From Rhizobium leguminosarum bv. trifolii WSM1325 (GTDB taxonomy: Bacteria; Pseudomonadota; Alphaproteobacteria; Rhizobiales; Rhizobiaceae): a stretch of 64,000 nt of DNA. Position 1 is the first letter of the stretch; every line of letters begins with the position of its first letter. The notes beneath the pieces are model-generated. The model worked only from the letters and a program-made list of their open reading frames with translations, had not been told where the DNA came from and did not search any database. Shown here piece by piece: positions 1 to 8,254 of the stretch. Made by a program: the position numbers and the translations under genes. The DNA is taken from NCBI GenBank assembly GCA_000023185.1, contig CP001622.1, positions 4,363,501 through 4,427,500 on the forward strand, read 5' to 3'.

Positions 1-459
1 ATCGAGTTCCATCTTGAAGCGCTCGTTCGGATAGAGCGGCGTCAGATTGTCGAAATGGACCTTGTGCCGGATCTGTTCCGGATCGTCGAAATTGATGGTG
101 TTGACCTTGAGCAGCGCGAAATAGCGCTCACCCTCCTTCGGTCCACGGATCGGGCCTTCGACCGTATCGCCGGTTTTCAGCGAGAAACGGCGGATCTGCG
201 ACGGGGAGATATAAATATCATCCGGGCCCGGCAGGTAGTTCGCATTGGGCGACCGCAGGAAGCCGAAACCGTCCTGCAGCACTTCGACGACGCCTTCGCC
301 GATGATTTCGACATCCTGGCTGGCAAGCATCTTGAGGATCGCAAACATCAGCTCCTGCTTGCGCATCGTGCTTGCGTTCTCGACCTCGAGCGATTCGGCA
401 AATGCCAGCAGATCCGTCGGGGATTTACTCTTAAGTTCCTGAAGCTTCATTTCAGCCAT
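1..459 (-). CDS. rho: Transcription termination factor Rho, N-terminal part (gene runs off the window)
   Basis: The first 153 codons of Rho read leftward from an ATG at 459 and continue past base 1 without a stop. Residues 1-45 ([18 protein letters not shown]...) match the helical Rho N-terminal domain. The next part, with [21 protein letters not shown], matches the cold-shock-like RNA-binding domain that gathers C-rich nascent RNA. The ATPase domain lies outside the window. Rho is a hexameric RNA helicase that ends transcription of untranslated RNA. The 197-base gap to hemJ is the presumed rho leader and promoter; I saw no other gene in it. Confidence 0.95.
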   Translation of the reverse strand, partial: MAEMKLQELKSKSPTDLLAFAESLEVENASTMRKQELMFAILKMLASQDVEIIGEGVVEVLQDGFGFLRSPNANYLPGPDDIYISPSQIRRFSLKTGDTVEGPIRGPKEGERYFALLKVNTINFDDPEQIRHKVHFDNLTPLYPNERFKMELD

Positions 460-656
460 GAAGTGACCAATACTCTTTTTAATTTCAAAGGGGAAAGGCG
501 ATGTTGGGTCGTATTCGGTACCGCGAAAGGGCTCGCAGACGACTGAACTCTACACACATGCCACGTAGATGAGATGCGCGGAAAATAGCGACTCGCAATC
601 GCTGCCGCAAGAGGGCTGCTTAAAATGAAGCAAATTTAACCTGAGGACGATTTTCC

Positions 657-1199
657 TCAGAACGGCTTCACCACGACGAGGATGACGATCAGGATCATCA
701 GCACTGTCGGGGCCTCGTTCATGAACCGCCAGTAACGCGCCGAGCGGCGATTTTCATCCCGCTCGAACGCTCCGACGGCGCGGCTGAAGAACATATGAAC
801 AGCGGTCAGCAATATGACGAGACCGATCTTGGCATGCAGCCAGCCGCCCTGGAATCCATAAACCGACCAGGCGAGATAGAGGCCGAAAATCCACGTCAAC
901 ATCATCGCCGGCGTCATGATGATTCGAAGCAGCCGGCGCTCCATCGCTTTGAAGGTTTCCGACTGCACCGAACCCGGCTCCGCATCGGTGTGATAGATGA
1001 ACAGCCGCGGCATATAGAACAGCCCGGCCATCCACGAAATGACCGCGATGATGTGCAGCGCCTTGATCCAGAGGTAGAGATTATCGGGGTTCCAAGCAAA
1101 AAGCCCGATCGCCATCAGCGAAAAGGAGGCCAGCGCAAAATGAGCCCGGCGCCGGGCGTAAGCGCCAGATCTCCGATCGGTCTGTTTTTCCATCGTCAC
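657..1199 (-). CDS. hemJ: Protoporphyrinogen IX oxidase HemJ
   Basis: This 180-residue membrane protein belongs to the HemJ (UPF0093) family, which oxidises protoporphyrinogen IX to protoporphyrin IX in bacteria lacking HemG and HemY. Hydrophobic stretches lie near residues 20-36, 43-66, 92-113, 123-140 and 162-178. His49 in KALHI and His70 are candidate conserved heme-linked residues. The GTG start overlaps the hemE stop as GTGA and has GAGG about 7 bases upstream. An in-frame ATG two codons later (1193) is a possible alternative. The overlap with hemE, another heme-pathway gene, supports both the assignment and co-expression. Confidence 0.9.
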   Translation of the reverse strand: MTMEKQTDRRSGAYARRRAHFALASFSLMAIGLFAWNPDNLYLWIKALHIIAVISWMAGLFYMPRLFIYHTDAEPGSVQSETFKAMERRLLRIIMTPAMMLTWIFGLYLAWSVYGFQGGWLHAKIGLVILLTAVHMFFSRAVGAFERDENRRSARYWRFMNEAPTVLMILIVILVVVKPF

Positions 1200-2227
1200 G
1201 CACCGCCTCGTACACGATCCACCAGCAGACGCACATGCTCGGGGTCGGCCTGCGGTGTAATGCCGTGACCGAGATTGAAGATCAGCGGTCCATTGCCGAG
1301 ATGCTGCAGAATATCGTCGATGCCGTCTTCCAGCGCCCGACCGCCGGCAACGACGCGCATCGGATCGAGGTTGCCCTGAACCGGTCCATCCTTTTGAAGT
1401 TCGGCGGCAAAAGCCAGCGGGACCGACCAGTCGAGGCCGATTGCATCTGCGCCCGTCTTCTGGCGATAGGTTTTCAGCTGGTAGCCGGCGCCCTTGGCAA
1501 AAGCGATGATGCGAGCATGTGGCCGTTGCGACTTGACGGAAGCGATCATCCGCGCAACCGGCCTGACCGCAAACGCTTCAAACTCCTTCTCGCCAAGAAC
1601 ACCAGCCCAGGAATCGAAGATCTGCACGGCATCGGCGCCGGCATCGATCTGGGCGACGAGATAATCGGCCGATACGTCGGCAAGCAGCATCAGCAGATGC
1701 TCGAAAGCGCGGGGATGCCTGTAGGCGAAGAGACGGGCAGGGGCCTGATCCGGCGTGCCGTGACCGGCGATCATGTAGGTCGCAACCGTCCATGGCGCGC
1801 CGCAGAAGCCGAGCAGCGTCGTCTCGACTGGCAACTCCTCGCGCAGCCGCCGCACCGTTTCCAGAACCGGCCTGAGATAATCGACAACCTCTTCGCCATT
1901 CAATCTGCCGATACCAGCTTCATCGATCGGATCCATCTCCGGACCATGACCCTCGGTGAACCGGACGTTCCGCTTCATTGCATCGGGAATGACCAGAATA
2001 TCGGAAAACAGAATGGCCGCATCGAAGCCATAGCGGCGGATCGGCTGCAATGTCACTTCGACGGCATGGTCAGGCGTGTAGCAGAGATCGAGAAAACTCC
2101 CTGCCTTTGCCCGCGTCTCCCGATATTCCGGGAGATAACGTCCTGCCTGTCTCATCAGCCAGAGAGGAGGAGGGGAGAGACTTTCGCCACTCAAAACCCT
2201 CATGATCTTTCGGCGCGTATCGCTCAA
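1196..2227 (-). CDS. hemE: Uroporphyrinogen decarboxylase
   Basis: The 343-residue product decarboxylates the four acetate side chains of uroporphyrinogen III to give coproporphyrinogen III in heme synthesis. The N-terminal signature [16 protein letters not shown] holds the substrate-binding arginines, and [10 protein letters not shown] holds the likely catalytic aspartate. [13 protein letters not shown] and the C-terminal [13 protein letters not shown] also fit the family, as does the length. The start is TTG at 2227, preceded by AGGGAAG at good spacing; the next ATG is eight codons in. The gene borders the putative origin, as hemE does in Caulobacter and Sinorhizobium. Confidence 0.95.
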   Translation of the reverse strand: MSDTRRKIMRVLSGESLSPPPLWLMRQAGRYLPEYRETRAKAGSFLDLCYTPDHAVEVTLQPIRRYGFDAAILFSDILVIPDAMKRNVRFTEGHGPEMDPIDEAGIGRLNGEEVVDYLRPVLETVRRLREELPVETTLLGFCGAPWTVATYMIAGHGTPDQAPARLFAYRHPRAFEHLLMLLADVSADYLVAQIDAGADAVQIFDSWAGVLGEKEFEAFAVRPVARMIASVKSQRPHARIIAFAKGAGYQLKTYRQKTGADAIGLDWSVPLAFAAELQKDGPVQGNLDPMRVVAGGRALEDGIDDILQHLGNGPLIFNLGHGITPQADPEHVRLLVDRVRGGA

Positions 2228-2628
2228 GCGCTTCTTCCCTATAATAAAACAAAGATATTTTAAAAGGTTTCTATTTCTTAGAGTCGGTGACTATCAAGGA
2301 TTAAAATCCATCCACCGCCGATGCCATTTGTCGCGCGCCCGCAAAACAACATCGGAAAGATTTGTCGATCTCGTCCAAATTTCGGGGAGAAGCCGAATCC
2401 GGAAATGATTCCAAATCCTTCCGGATCGGCAATTTTTCTCATAGCTGTGGACAGGCTGTGGACGAGCTTTCAAGAAGCCCACCCCTTCCCCATCGTCCAC
2501 AGGGCCAACCGAAACCGTTCGGCAAAATCCGAAATGTGGATAAGCAGGCATGTTTTCCCTTGCCGGAGACTGCCTCGCCGCCGTAGCTCTGTTTCATCCA
2601 GTGTTTTCAACAGGCAGCGGAAAATAGC
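2228..2628. other. oriC: Probable chromosomal replication origin (oriC) between hemE and ppsR
   Basis: No credible gene lies in these 401 bases. An AT-rich stretch (about 2240-2300) sits beside hemE. To its right is a cluster of DnaA-box-like 9-mers: TGTGGACAG at 2446-2454, TGTGGACGA at 2457-2465, TCGTCCACA at 2493-2501, and TGTGGATAA at 2535-2543, the exact reverse complement of TTATCCACA. A GAGTC site at 2281-2285 fits the CcrM methylation target GANTC. Genes on both sides point away from the region. In Caulobacter and Sinorhizobium the chromosomal origin lies next to hemE, which is the main support from known biology. Exact limits are not known. Confidence 0.8.
2535..2543 (-). promoter_or_regulatory. 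Perfect DnaA box
   Basis: TGTGGATAA is the reverse complement of the consensus DnaA box TTATCCACA with no mismatch. It lies 86 bases before the ppsR start and is the strongest of at least four similar 9-mers in this gene-free region. Confidence 0.75.
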
Positions 2629-3450
2629 GTGGAGAACAGAACGAACTTCTTTCATCTGCATCTGATTTCTGACTCAACGGGAGAGACTCTGATCTCCGCC
2701 GGGCGCGCCGCGTCGGCGCAGTTCAGATCAGCGCAGCCGATTGAACATGTCTATCCGCTGATCCGCAATCGCAAGCAGCTGCTGCCGGTTCTGCAGGCGA
2801 TCGATGACGCCCCCGGCATCGTACTCTACACCATTGTCGACCGGGAGCTTGCGAGCCTGATCGATGAGCGCTGCATCGAGATGGGTGTCGCCTCGGTGAA
2901 TGTGCTGGAGCCAGTGATGAATGCCTTCCAGATCTATCTCGGCGCTCCATCGCGCCGTCGGGTCGGAGCTCAGCATGTGATGAATGCCGGCTACTTCGCC
3001 CGCATCGAAGCGCTGAATTTCACCATGGATCACGATGACGGCCAGATGCCCGACGATTACAACGACGCCGATGTCGTCATCATCGGTATCAGTCGTACAT
3101 CGAAAACACCCACCAGCATCTACCTCGCCAACCGAGGTATCAAGACGGCGAACATTCCGATCGTCTATGGCGTGCCATTGCCGGAGAGCCTCTTCGTCGC
3201 GAGTAAACCGCTGATCGTCTGCTTGATCGCCACCACCGACCGCATTTCCCAGGTGCGGGAAAATCGTGTGCTCGGGGTGACGCAGGGATTCGATCGCGAA
3301 CACTACACCGATCGCGCCGCGATTTCGGAGGAACTGAAATATGCCCGCTCGCTTTGCGCCCGTCATAACTGGCCGCTGATCGACGTCACCCGCCGCTCAA
3401 TCGAGGAAACAGCAGCGGCGATCGTTGCCCTGCGGCCGAAGCTGCGCTAA
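2629..3450 (+). CDS. ppsR: Pyruvate,phosphate dikinase regulatory protein (DUF299 kinase/pyrophosphorylase)
   Basis: The 273-residue product matches the DUF299/PpsR family of bifunctional serine/threonine kinase and phosphorylases. These switch pyruvate,phosphate dikinase or PEP synthase off and on by ADP-dependent phosphorylation. The N-terminus has the typical [10 protein letters not shown], and residues 153-160 (GISRTSKT) form the family's P-loop-like nucleotide site, followed by [10 protein letters not shown]. The start is GTG at 2629 with only a weak upstream purine run. The target enzyme is not encoded in this window. The gene begins just right of the putative origin and heads the ppsR-maf-aroE-coaE-dnaQ series. 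Confidence 0.9.
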   Translation: MENRTNFFHLHLISDSTGETLISAGRAASAQFRSAQPIEHVYPLIRNRKQLLPVLQAIDDAPGIVLYTIVDRELASLIDERCIEMGVASVNVLEPVMNAFQIYLGAPSRRRVGAQHVMNAGYFARIEALNFTMDHDDGQMPDDYNDADVVIIGISRTSKTPTSIYLANRGIKTANIPIVYGVPLPESLFVASKPLIVCLIATTDRISQVRENRVLGVTQGFDREHYTDRAAISEELKYARSLCARHNWPLIDVTRRSIEETAAAIVALRPKLR

Positions 3451-3483
3451 GCGCTGGCGAAAAGCTGGCACGCCGAGGAACCC

Positions 3484-4083
3484 ATGACGCCGAAACTCAT
3501 CCTTGCATCGTCGAGCCCCTATCGCCGGATGCTGATGGAAAATGCCGGTCTGTCCTTCGAGGCGCATGCCGCAAGGATCGATGAACGGGCCGTCGAAGCG
3601 CCGCTGGAAAAAGCCGGCACCAAGCCTGATGCCGTGGCCCTCGTCCTGGCCAGGGCCAAGGCCGAAGAAGTCAGCAGCCGTTTTCCGGATAGCCTGGTCA
3701 TCGGTTCGGATCAAACGATGTCGCTCGGCGACAGCGTCTTCCACAAGCCGAAGGACATGACCGACGCGGCTAGCCATCTTCAAGCCCTTTCGGGGGTCAC
3801 CCATCGATTGAACAGCGCCGTTGCGATCGTCAGCAATGGCGTGGTCTTATGGGAACATCTCGCGCATGCCGAACTGACGATGCGGCCGCTAACGGTGGAG
3901 TTCATCGCCAGACATCTGGCGCGGGTTGGCGAACGGGCGCTTTTCAGCGTCGGCGCCTATCAATTGGAGGGGGAGGGCATCCAGCTCTTCGAAAAGATCG
4001 TGGGTGATTATTTCACCATTCTCGGCCTGCCGATGCTGCCGCTTCTAAAAAAATTGCGAGAACTCGGAGCAGTCGATGGGTGA
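3484..4083 (+). CDS. maf: Maf-family nucleoside triphosphate pyrophosphatase (YceF-like)
   Basis: The 199-residue protein has the Maf signature SSSPYRR near the N-terminus, the GSDQT segment in the middle, and the C-terminal block [18 protein letters not shown]. Maf proteins hydrolyse non-canonical or modified nucleotides to the monophosphate. The alphaproteobacterial form with this C-terminus resembles YceF, which acts on 7-methyl-GTP, but the substrate cannot be read from sequence alone. The stop lies eight bases inside aroE, so translation of the two is probably coupled. Confidence 0.88.
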   Translation: MTPKLILASSSPYRRMLMENAGLSFEAHAARIDERAVEAPLEKAGTKPDAVALVLARAKAEEVSSRFPDSLVIGSDQTMSLGDSVFHKPKDMTDAASHLQALSGVTHRLNSAVAIVSNGVVLWEHLAHAELTMRPLTVEFIARHLARVGERALFSVGAYQLEGEGIQLFEKIVGDYFTILGLPMLPLLKKLRELGAVDG

Positions 4084-4933
4084 TTCACGTGAAACATTGG
4101 GGCCGAAAGCGTTTGTCACGGGCTTTCCCATCAAGCATTCGCGCTCGCCGTTGATCCACGGATATTGGCTCAAGACGCTTGGCCTGCCAGGCAGCTACCG
4201 CGCTCATGAAGTGGCACCCGAGGCCTTTGCCGATTTCATTCACTCGTTGAAGGACGGCAGTTCCGGCTTTACCGGAGGCAATGTCACCATTCCCCATAAG
4301 GAATTGGCGTTCCGGCTCGCCGACGAACCGGACGCGCTGTCGCGCGAGCTCGGCGCCGCGAACACGCTCTGGCTGGAGGATGGCGCTCTGCATGCGACGA
4401 ATACCGACGGTCGAGGCTTCATTGCCAATCTCGACGAACGTCATCCGGGCTGGGACCGGCATGGCACGGCCGTCGTCTTTGGCGCCGGCGGCGCCAGCCG
4501 GGCGATCATCCAGGCGGTCCGTGATCGCGGTTTCAAGGAGATCCATGTCGTCAACCGTACCGTCGAACGCGCGCGTGAACTCGCGGATCGTTTTGGCCCG
4601 CGTGTCCAGGCCCATCCGGCCGGAGCGCTTGCCGAAGTGATGAAGGGTGCTGGCCTCTTCATCAACACCACCTCGCTCGGCATGGACGGCGAGGCGGCGC
4701 CGCAACTCGATTTCTCGCCACTTGCAGCCGATGCGGTCGTCACCGATATCGTTTATGTGCCCTTGAAGACGCCGATCCTGGCACAGGCGGAAGAGCAAGG
4801 ATTTCCCATCGTCGATGGTCTCGGCATGCTCTTGCACCAGGCCGTGCCTGGATTTGAGCAATGGTTCGGCCGGCGTCCCATCGTCGACGCTGCGCTGCGC
4901 GCGCTCGTCATCGCGGATATGGAAGCACACTGA
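4076..4933 (+). CDS. aroE: Shikimate dehydrogenase
   Basis: This 285-residue enzyme reduces 3-dehydroshikimate to shikimate with NADPH in the chorismate pathway. SRSP at residues 22-25 binds shikimate. VTIPHK at 70-75 supplies the catalytic lysine (K75), and NTDG at 109-112 the partner aspartate. GAGGAS at 136-141 is the NADP-binding glycine loop, with NRT at 160-162 reading the cofactor phosphate. The ATG lies inside the end of maf, and the TGA overlaps the ATG of coaE as TGATG, so the gene sits in a coupled series. Confidence 0.95.
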   Translation: MGDSRETLGPKAFVTGFPIKHSRSPLIHGYWLKTLGLPGSYRAHEVAPEAFADFIHSLKDGSSGFTGGNVTIPHKELAFRLADEPDALSRELGAANTLWLEDGALHATNTDGRGFIANLDERHPGWDRHGTAVVFGAGGASRAIIQAVRDRGFKEIHVVNRTVERARELADRFGPRVQAHPAGALAEVMKGAGLFINTTSLGMDGEAAPQLDFSPLAADAVVTDIVYVPLKTPILAQAEEQGFPIVDGLGMLLHQAVPGFEQWFGRRPIVDAALRALVIADMEAH

Positions 4934-5544
4934 TGCTGAAGATCGGTCTCACCGGCTCCATCGGAATGGGAAAATCGACGGCGGCAAAGCTCTTCGCCGA
5001 TGCCGGAATCCCGGTGAACGATTCGGATGCCGTGGTCCACGATCTCTATGCCGGCGAGGCTGCATCACTGGTGAATGCCGCCTTCCCCGGTACGATGAAG
5101 GATGGGGCCGTCGACCGGCATGAACTCGGCCGCCAGCTCGCTTTTCATCCCGGTGGCTTCAAACGCCTGGAAGCGATAGTCCATCCGCTGGTTCGCAAAC
5201 GCGAGACGGAATTTCTGGAGCGACAGCGCGCCGCCGGCGCCGACATGGTATTGCTCGATATCCCACTACTTTTCGAAACCAGCGCCGAGGCAAGAGTGGA
5301 CGTCATCGTCGTGGTCAGCACTGATCCACAGCTTCAGCGCCAAAGGGTGCTTGCGCGCGAAGGCATGACCGAGGAAAAATTCGACATGATTCTCTCACGC
5401 CAGACGCCGGACACGGAAAAACGGCGGCGGGCCGATTATGTAATCGACACCAGTCACAGTATCGCGACGACGAGAGAACGTGTACTCGAGATCGTCGCCG
5501 ACCTGAAAACGCGGATTGCCAAGGGAGATTTCCGGAATGCGTGA
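4933..5544 (+). CDS. coaE: Dephospho-CoA kinase
   Basis: The 203-residue protein phosphorylates dephospho-CoA, the last step of coenzyme A synthesis. It opens with [16 protein letters not shown], giving a Walker A loop at residues 8-16, and continues with NDSDAVVHDLY, typical of the CoA domain. The open frame extends upstream into aroE to 4861, but ATG 4933 is the natural start because it gives the canonical N-terminus and overlaps the aroE stop by one base. Its own stop overlaps dnaQ by eight bases. Confidence 0.93.
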   Translation: MLKIGLTGSIGMGKSTAAKLFADAGIPVNDSDAVVHDLYAGEAASLVNAAFPGTMKDGAVDRHELGRQLAFHPGGFKRLEAIVHPLVRKRETEFLERQRAAGADMVLLDIPLLFETSAEARVDVIVVVSTDPQLQRQRVLAREGMTEEKFDMILSRQTPDTEKRRRADYVIDTSHSIATTRERVLEIVADLKTRIAKGDFRNA

Positions 5545-6259
5545 GATCATCTTCGATACGGAAACAACCGGCCTCGACAACCGCGCCGACCGCATCATCG
5601 AAATCGGCGGCATCGAGCTCTTCAATCATTTCCCCACGGGCAATACGATCCATATCTTCATCAATCCTGGAGATCAGAAGGTTCATCCGGATGCGCTCGC
5701 CGTGCACGGCATCACCGATGAATTCCTGAAGGACAAGCAGCCTTTTGGGGAGGTTGCCGAACAAATCCTTACCTTCTTCGGCGATGCGAAGTGGATTGCC
5801 CATAACGCCACCTTCGATATGGGCTTCATCAACGCGGAATTAGCACGGATCGGTTTGCCGCCAATCCTGCCGGAAAGGGTGCTCGATACCCTGTCGATGG
5901 CGCGTCGCAAACACCCGATGGGACCGAATTCGCTCGATGCGCTCTGCCGGCGCTACGGCATCGACAATTCGCACCGCACCAAACACGGCGCGCTGCTCGA
6001 CTCCGAATTGCTCGCCGAAGTCTATATCGAGATGATCGGTGGCAGACAGGCAGCGCTCGGGCTCGGCATGGTCGGCAGGTCCAACCAGGCAGCCCGCGGT
6101 GACATGGGGATGGAAGACGACGTGGTGATTGCCGCAGTGCTCGAGCGGCCCCGGCCGCTAGCCCCGCGCGTCAGCGATATCGAGGAGCAGGCACATGAGG
6201 CGCTCGTCGCCAAGCTCGGTGAAAAAAGCGTCTGGGCGAAATACGCAAACCTCGATTGA
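5537..6259 (+). CDS. dnaQ: DNA polymerase III epsilon subunit (proofreading 3'-5' exonuclease)
   Basis: The 240-residue product is a DEDDh exonuclease. Exo I is FDTETTG (Asp7, Glu9), Exo II is HNATFDMGF, and Exo III is HGALLDSELLAEVY with the general-base histidine. It proofreads within the replicative polymerase. ATG 5537 gives the usual MREIIFDTETTGLD start; the open frame begins seven codons earlier at 5516 but lacks support. The CCGGA just upstream is only a weak ribosome site, so coupling to coaE, which it overlaps by eight bases, probably drives translation. Confidence 0.94.
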   Translation: MREIIFDTETTGLDNRADRIIEIGGIELFNHFPTGNTIHIFINPGDQKVHPDALAVHGITDEFLKDKQPFGEVAEQILTFFGDAKWIAHNATFDMGFINAELARIGLPPILPERVLDTLSMARRKHPMGPNSLDALCRRYGIDNSHRTKHGALLDSELLAEVYIEMIGGRQAALGLGMVGRSNQAARGDMGMEDDVVIAAVLERPRPLAPRVSDIEEQAHEALVAKLGEKSVWAKYANLD

Positions 6260-6277
6260 ACCGGTCCTCAATTGAAA

Positions 6278-6300
6278 ATGCCCGGGACCAGCCCGGGCAT
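6278..6300. terminator. Hairpin terminator between convergent dnaQ and secB
   Basis: ATGCCCGGG (6278-6286) and CCCGGGCAT (6292-6300) form a perfect 9-bp stem with a 5-base loop. A-rich sequence precedes it and a short T run lies just beyond, so it could serve both converging genes. Confidence 0.75.
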
Positions 6301-6326
6301 CCGCATTTCAGACAAGAAAGAGCCGG

Positions 6327-6809
6327 TCAGTTCGGAACGGCCTGAACCTTGGCGCGGGCCTGTTCCTCGGCAACACGCTGAGCGAACATCTGCGTGAAGT
6401 CGATCGGGTCGATCATCAGCGGCGGGAAACCACCGTTGCGGGTGACGTCGGCGATGATCTGACGGGCGAAGGGGAAGAGCATGCGCGGGCACTCGATGAA
6501 GAGAACCGGCAGCATGTGTTCCTGCGGGAAACCGGCAACGCGGAAGACGCCGCCATAGGTGAGTTCGGTATGGAAAACCGTCTTGTCGCCGTCCTTGGCC
6601 TCGGCATTCAGCGACAGCACGACATCGAAATCCGTATCGGAAAGCGGGTTGGCGTTGACGTTCACATTGATGTTGATCGTCGGCGCCTTGTCGCGGGCCT
6701 GCAGCGAACGCGGCGCACCCGGATTTTCGAAGGACAGATCCTTGGTATATTGCGCAAGGATCGAAAGGGTGGGGTTGGCCGCACCGTTGCTGTTGTTATC
6801 GTCTGCCAT
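6327..6809 (-). CDS. secB: Protein-export chaperone SecB
   Basis: The 160-residue acidic protein matches SecB, the tetrameric cytosolic chaperone that keeps preproteins unfolded and passes them to SecA. Typical segments are LSFENPGAP near the N-terminus, the beta-sheet core with [12 protein letters not shown], and [20 protein letters not shown] followed by [16 protein letters not shown] 6809 is chosen because GAGGAAAAG lies just upstream. The open frame extends 15 codons further but gives a non-family N-terminus. Confidence 0.95.
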   Translation of the reverse strand: MADDNNSNGAANPTLSILAQYTKDLSFENPGAPRSLQARDKAPTININVNVNANPLSDTDFDVVLSLNAEAKDGDKTVFHTELTYGGVFRVAGFPQEHMLPVLFIECPRMLFPFARQIIADVTRNGGFPPLMIDPIDFTQMFAQRVAEEQARAKVQAVPN

Positions 6810-6910
6810 TGGCTTTTCCTCGAGGGGCATGGGAATGGTGCCGCCATCTAACATTTCAGGGAAGGGCTTACAACCCTGGGCGCTTGGCGCGGTTGATCAG
6901 CCGCAGTGCC

Positions 6911-7426
6911 TCAATCGCCGAGATGTTTGCCGGACCACGGTGAGTTGCGATCCGGCTCTCTATGATAGTCCTCTTCGTCGAGATCGACCACCTTCGAGTT
7001 CGGCTTGCGGTCGCGGAAATCGGCTTGCGGGCCCGAGGAAGAGGCGCCCTTAGCATTGACGACGACGAAGCGTTTGGCGATCGCCCGCCAGACGAGATCG
7101 CGCACCGGCGGAATAAGAATGAGGATCGCGATGATATCGGACAGGAAGCCGGGAATGATCAGCAGCAGCGAGGCGATGACGTTCATCGCCGGCCGCAGCA
7201 GGTCGCGGCCCGGCATCACCCCGTTTCGTCCTTCGCTCGACATGCGGCGCAAAATACCGATGCCCTGCCGGCGCAGCAGAATCACGCCGAGGACGAAACC
7301 GAGCATGACGAGCGCCAGCGTCAGCCACAATCCGATAGCCCGGCCGACGACGACGAAACCGGCAATTTCGGCGAGCGGCAGCAGCAGAATGAAGGCTGGC
7401 AGGATCGAAAAACGCATGTCGGTCAT
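6911..7426 (-). CDS. fxsA: FxsA-family membrane protein
   Basis: The 171-residue protein has an FxsA core: hydrophobic segments near residues 8-28 and 30-50, the conserved LLRRQGIGILRRM, and another membrane stretch around 85-106 (LLLIIPGFLSDIIAILILIP). In E. coli FxsA is an inner-membrane protein whose overproduction relieves phage T7 exclusion; its normal role is unclear. The charged C-terminal tail after about residue 120 varies between species. The start could be 7426 (MTDM) or three codons later at 7417. It lies divergently from the Tim44-like gene. Confidence 0.85.
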   Translation of the reverse strand: MTDMRFSILPAFILLLPLAEIAGFVVVGRAIGLWLTLALVMLGFVLGVILLRRQGIGILRRMSSEGRNGVMPGRDLLRPAMNVIASLLLIIPGFLSDIIAILILIPPVRDLVWRAIAKRFVVVNAKGASSSGPQADFRDRKPNSKVVDLDEEDYHREPDRNSPWSGKHLGD

Positions 7427-7549
7427 GTCCCGGGCTCGCCGGTCTCCTCTTGGCGCCGGCGAAGATGCCAGCCATCATTTGAATCATCTGTATAGGCAGA
7501 CTATATGGGAGTACAAATCAGAGATGTTAACGGGCGGCTGCGATACGAT

Positions 7550-8254
7550 ATGAGTTCGAACGACTTCATCACATTATTTTTCCTGGTGGCGGCTGTGCTG
7601 ATTTTCTTTCAGCTCCGCTCCGTGCTCGGGCGCCGTACAGGAAATGAGAAGCCGCCGCGCGATCTCTATACGCCGCGGGATGCGGCTCCGGCCGAAGCCG
7701 CCGATGCCGGCAAGGTAGTGACGCTGCCGCGGCGTGATGCGACGACGGAGGACGAGGATCGCTTCGCCGCCATCGATGCTTTCGCGGCACCCGGAACGCC
7801 GCTCAACGAATCGCTGCGCGCGCTGAACAAGGCCGATCCCGCCTTCACCCCGAAGGAGTTTCTGAACGGCGCCCGCATGGCTTACGAGATGATCGTCATG
7901 GCCTACGCCGATGGCGACCGGAAAACGCTGAAGAACTTGCTGTCCCGCGAAGTCTATGACGGGTTCGATGCGGCGATCGGCGAGCGCGAAGCCCGGGGCG
8001 AGAAGGTGAAGTCCACCTTCGTCGGCATCGACAAGGCCGAAATCACCCATGCGGAAACAAAGGGCAGCGAAGCGCAGATCACCGTGCGCATCGCCAGCCA
8101 GCTGATATCGGCCACCTACGACAAGGCGGATGTGCTGATTGAAGGCGACGCCGAAAACGTCGCCGAGGTCAACGACGTCTGGACCTTCGCCCGCGACACC
8201 CGCTCGCGCGATCCGAACTGGAAACTCGTGGCGACCGAATCGGAACATGAGTGA
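7550..8254 (+). CDS. Tim44/TimA-family membrane-anchored protein
   Basis: The 234-residue product has one N-terminal hydrophobic segment (about residues 4-21, NDFITLFFLVAAVLIFF). A charged linker follows, then a C-terminal Tim44-like domain from about residue 85 (FLNGARMAYEMIVMAYADGD) to the end (WTFARDTRSRDPNWKLVATE). Bacterial Tim44-domain proteins (TimA) are thought to act at the inner membrane, but their role is poorly defined. ATG 7550 is chosen because it puts the membrane anchor at the N-terminus; an in-frame start at 7505 adds 15 unlikely residues. The stop overlaps mltA by eight bases. Confidence 0.85.
   Translation: MSSNDFITLFFLVAAVLIFFQLRSVLGRRTGNEKPPRDLYTPRDAAPAEAADAGKVVTLPRRDATTEDEDRFAAIDAFAAPGTPLNESLRALNKADPAFTPKEFLNGARMAYEMIVMAYADGDRKTLKNLLSREVYDGFDAAIGEREARGEKVKSTFVGIDKAEITHAETKGSEAQITVRIASQLISATYDKADVLIEGDAENVAEVNDVWTFARDTRSRDPNWKLVATESEHE

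Noticed and set aside
4861..4932. Upstream extension of coaE into aroE
   Set aside because: Adds 24 residues not seen in CoaE; the ATG overlapping the aroE stop gives the canonical Walker A position.
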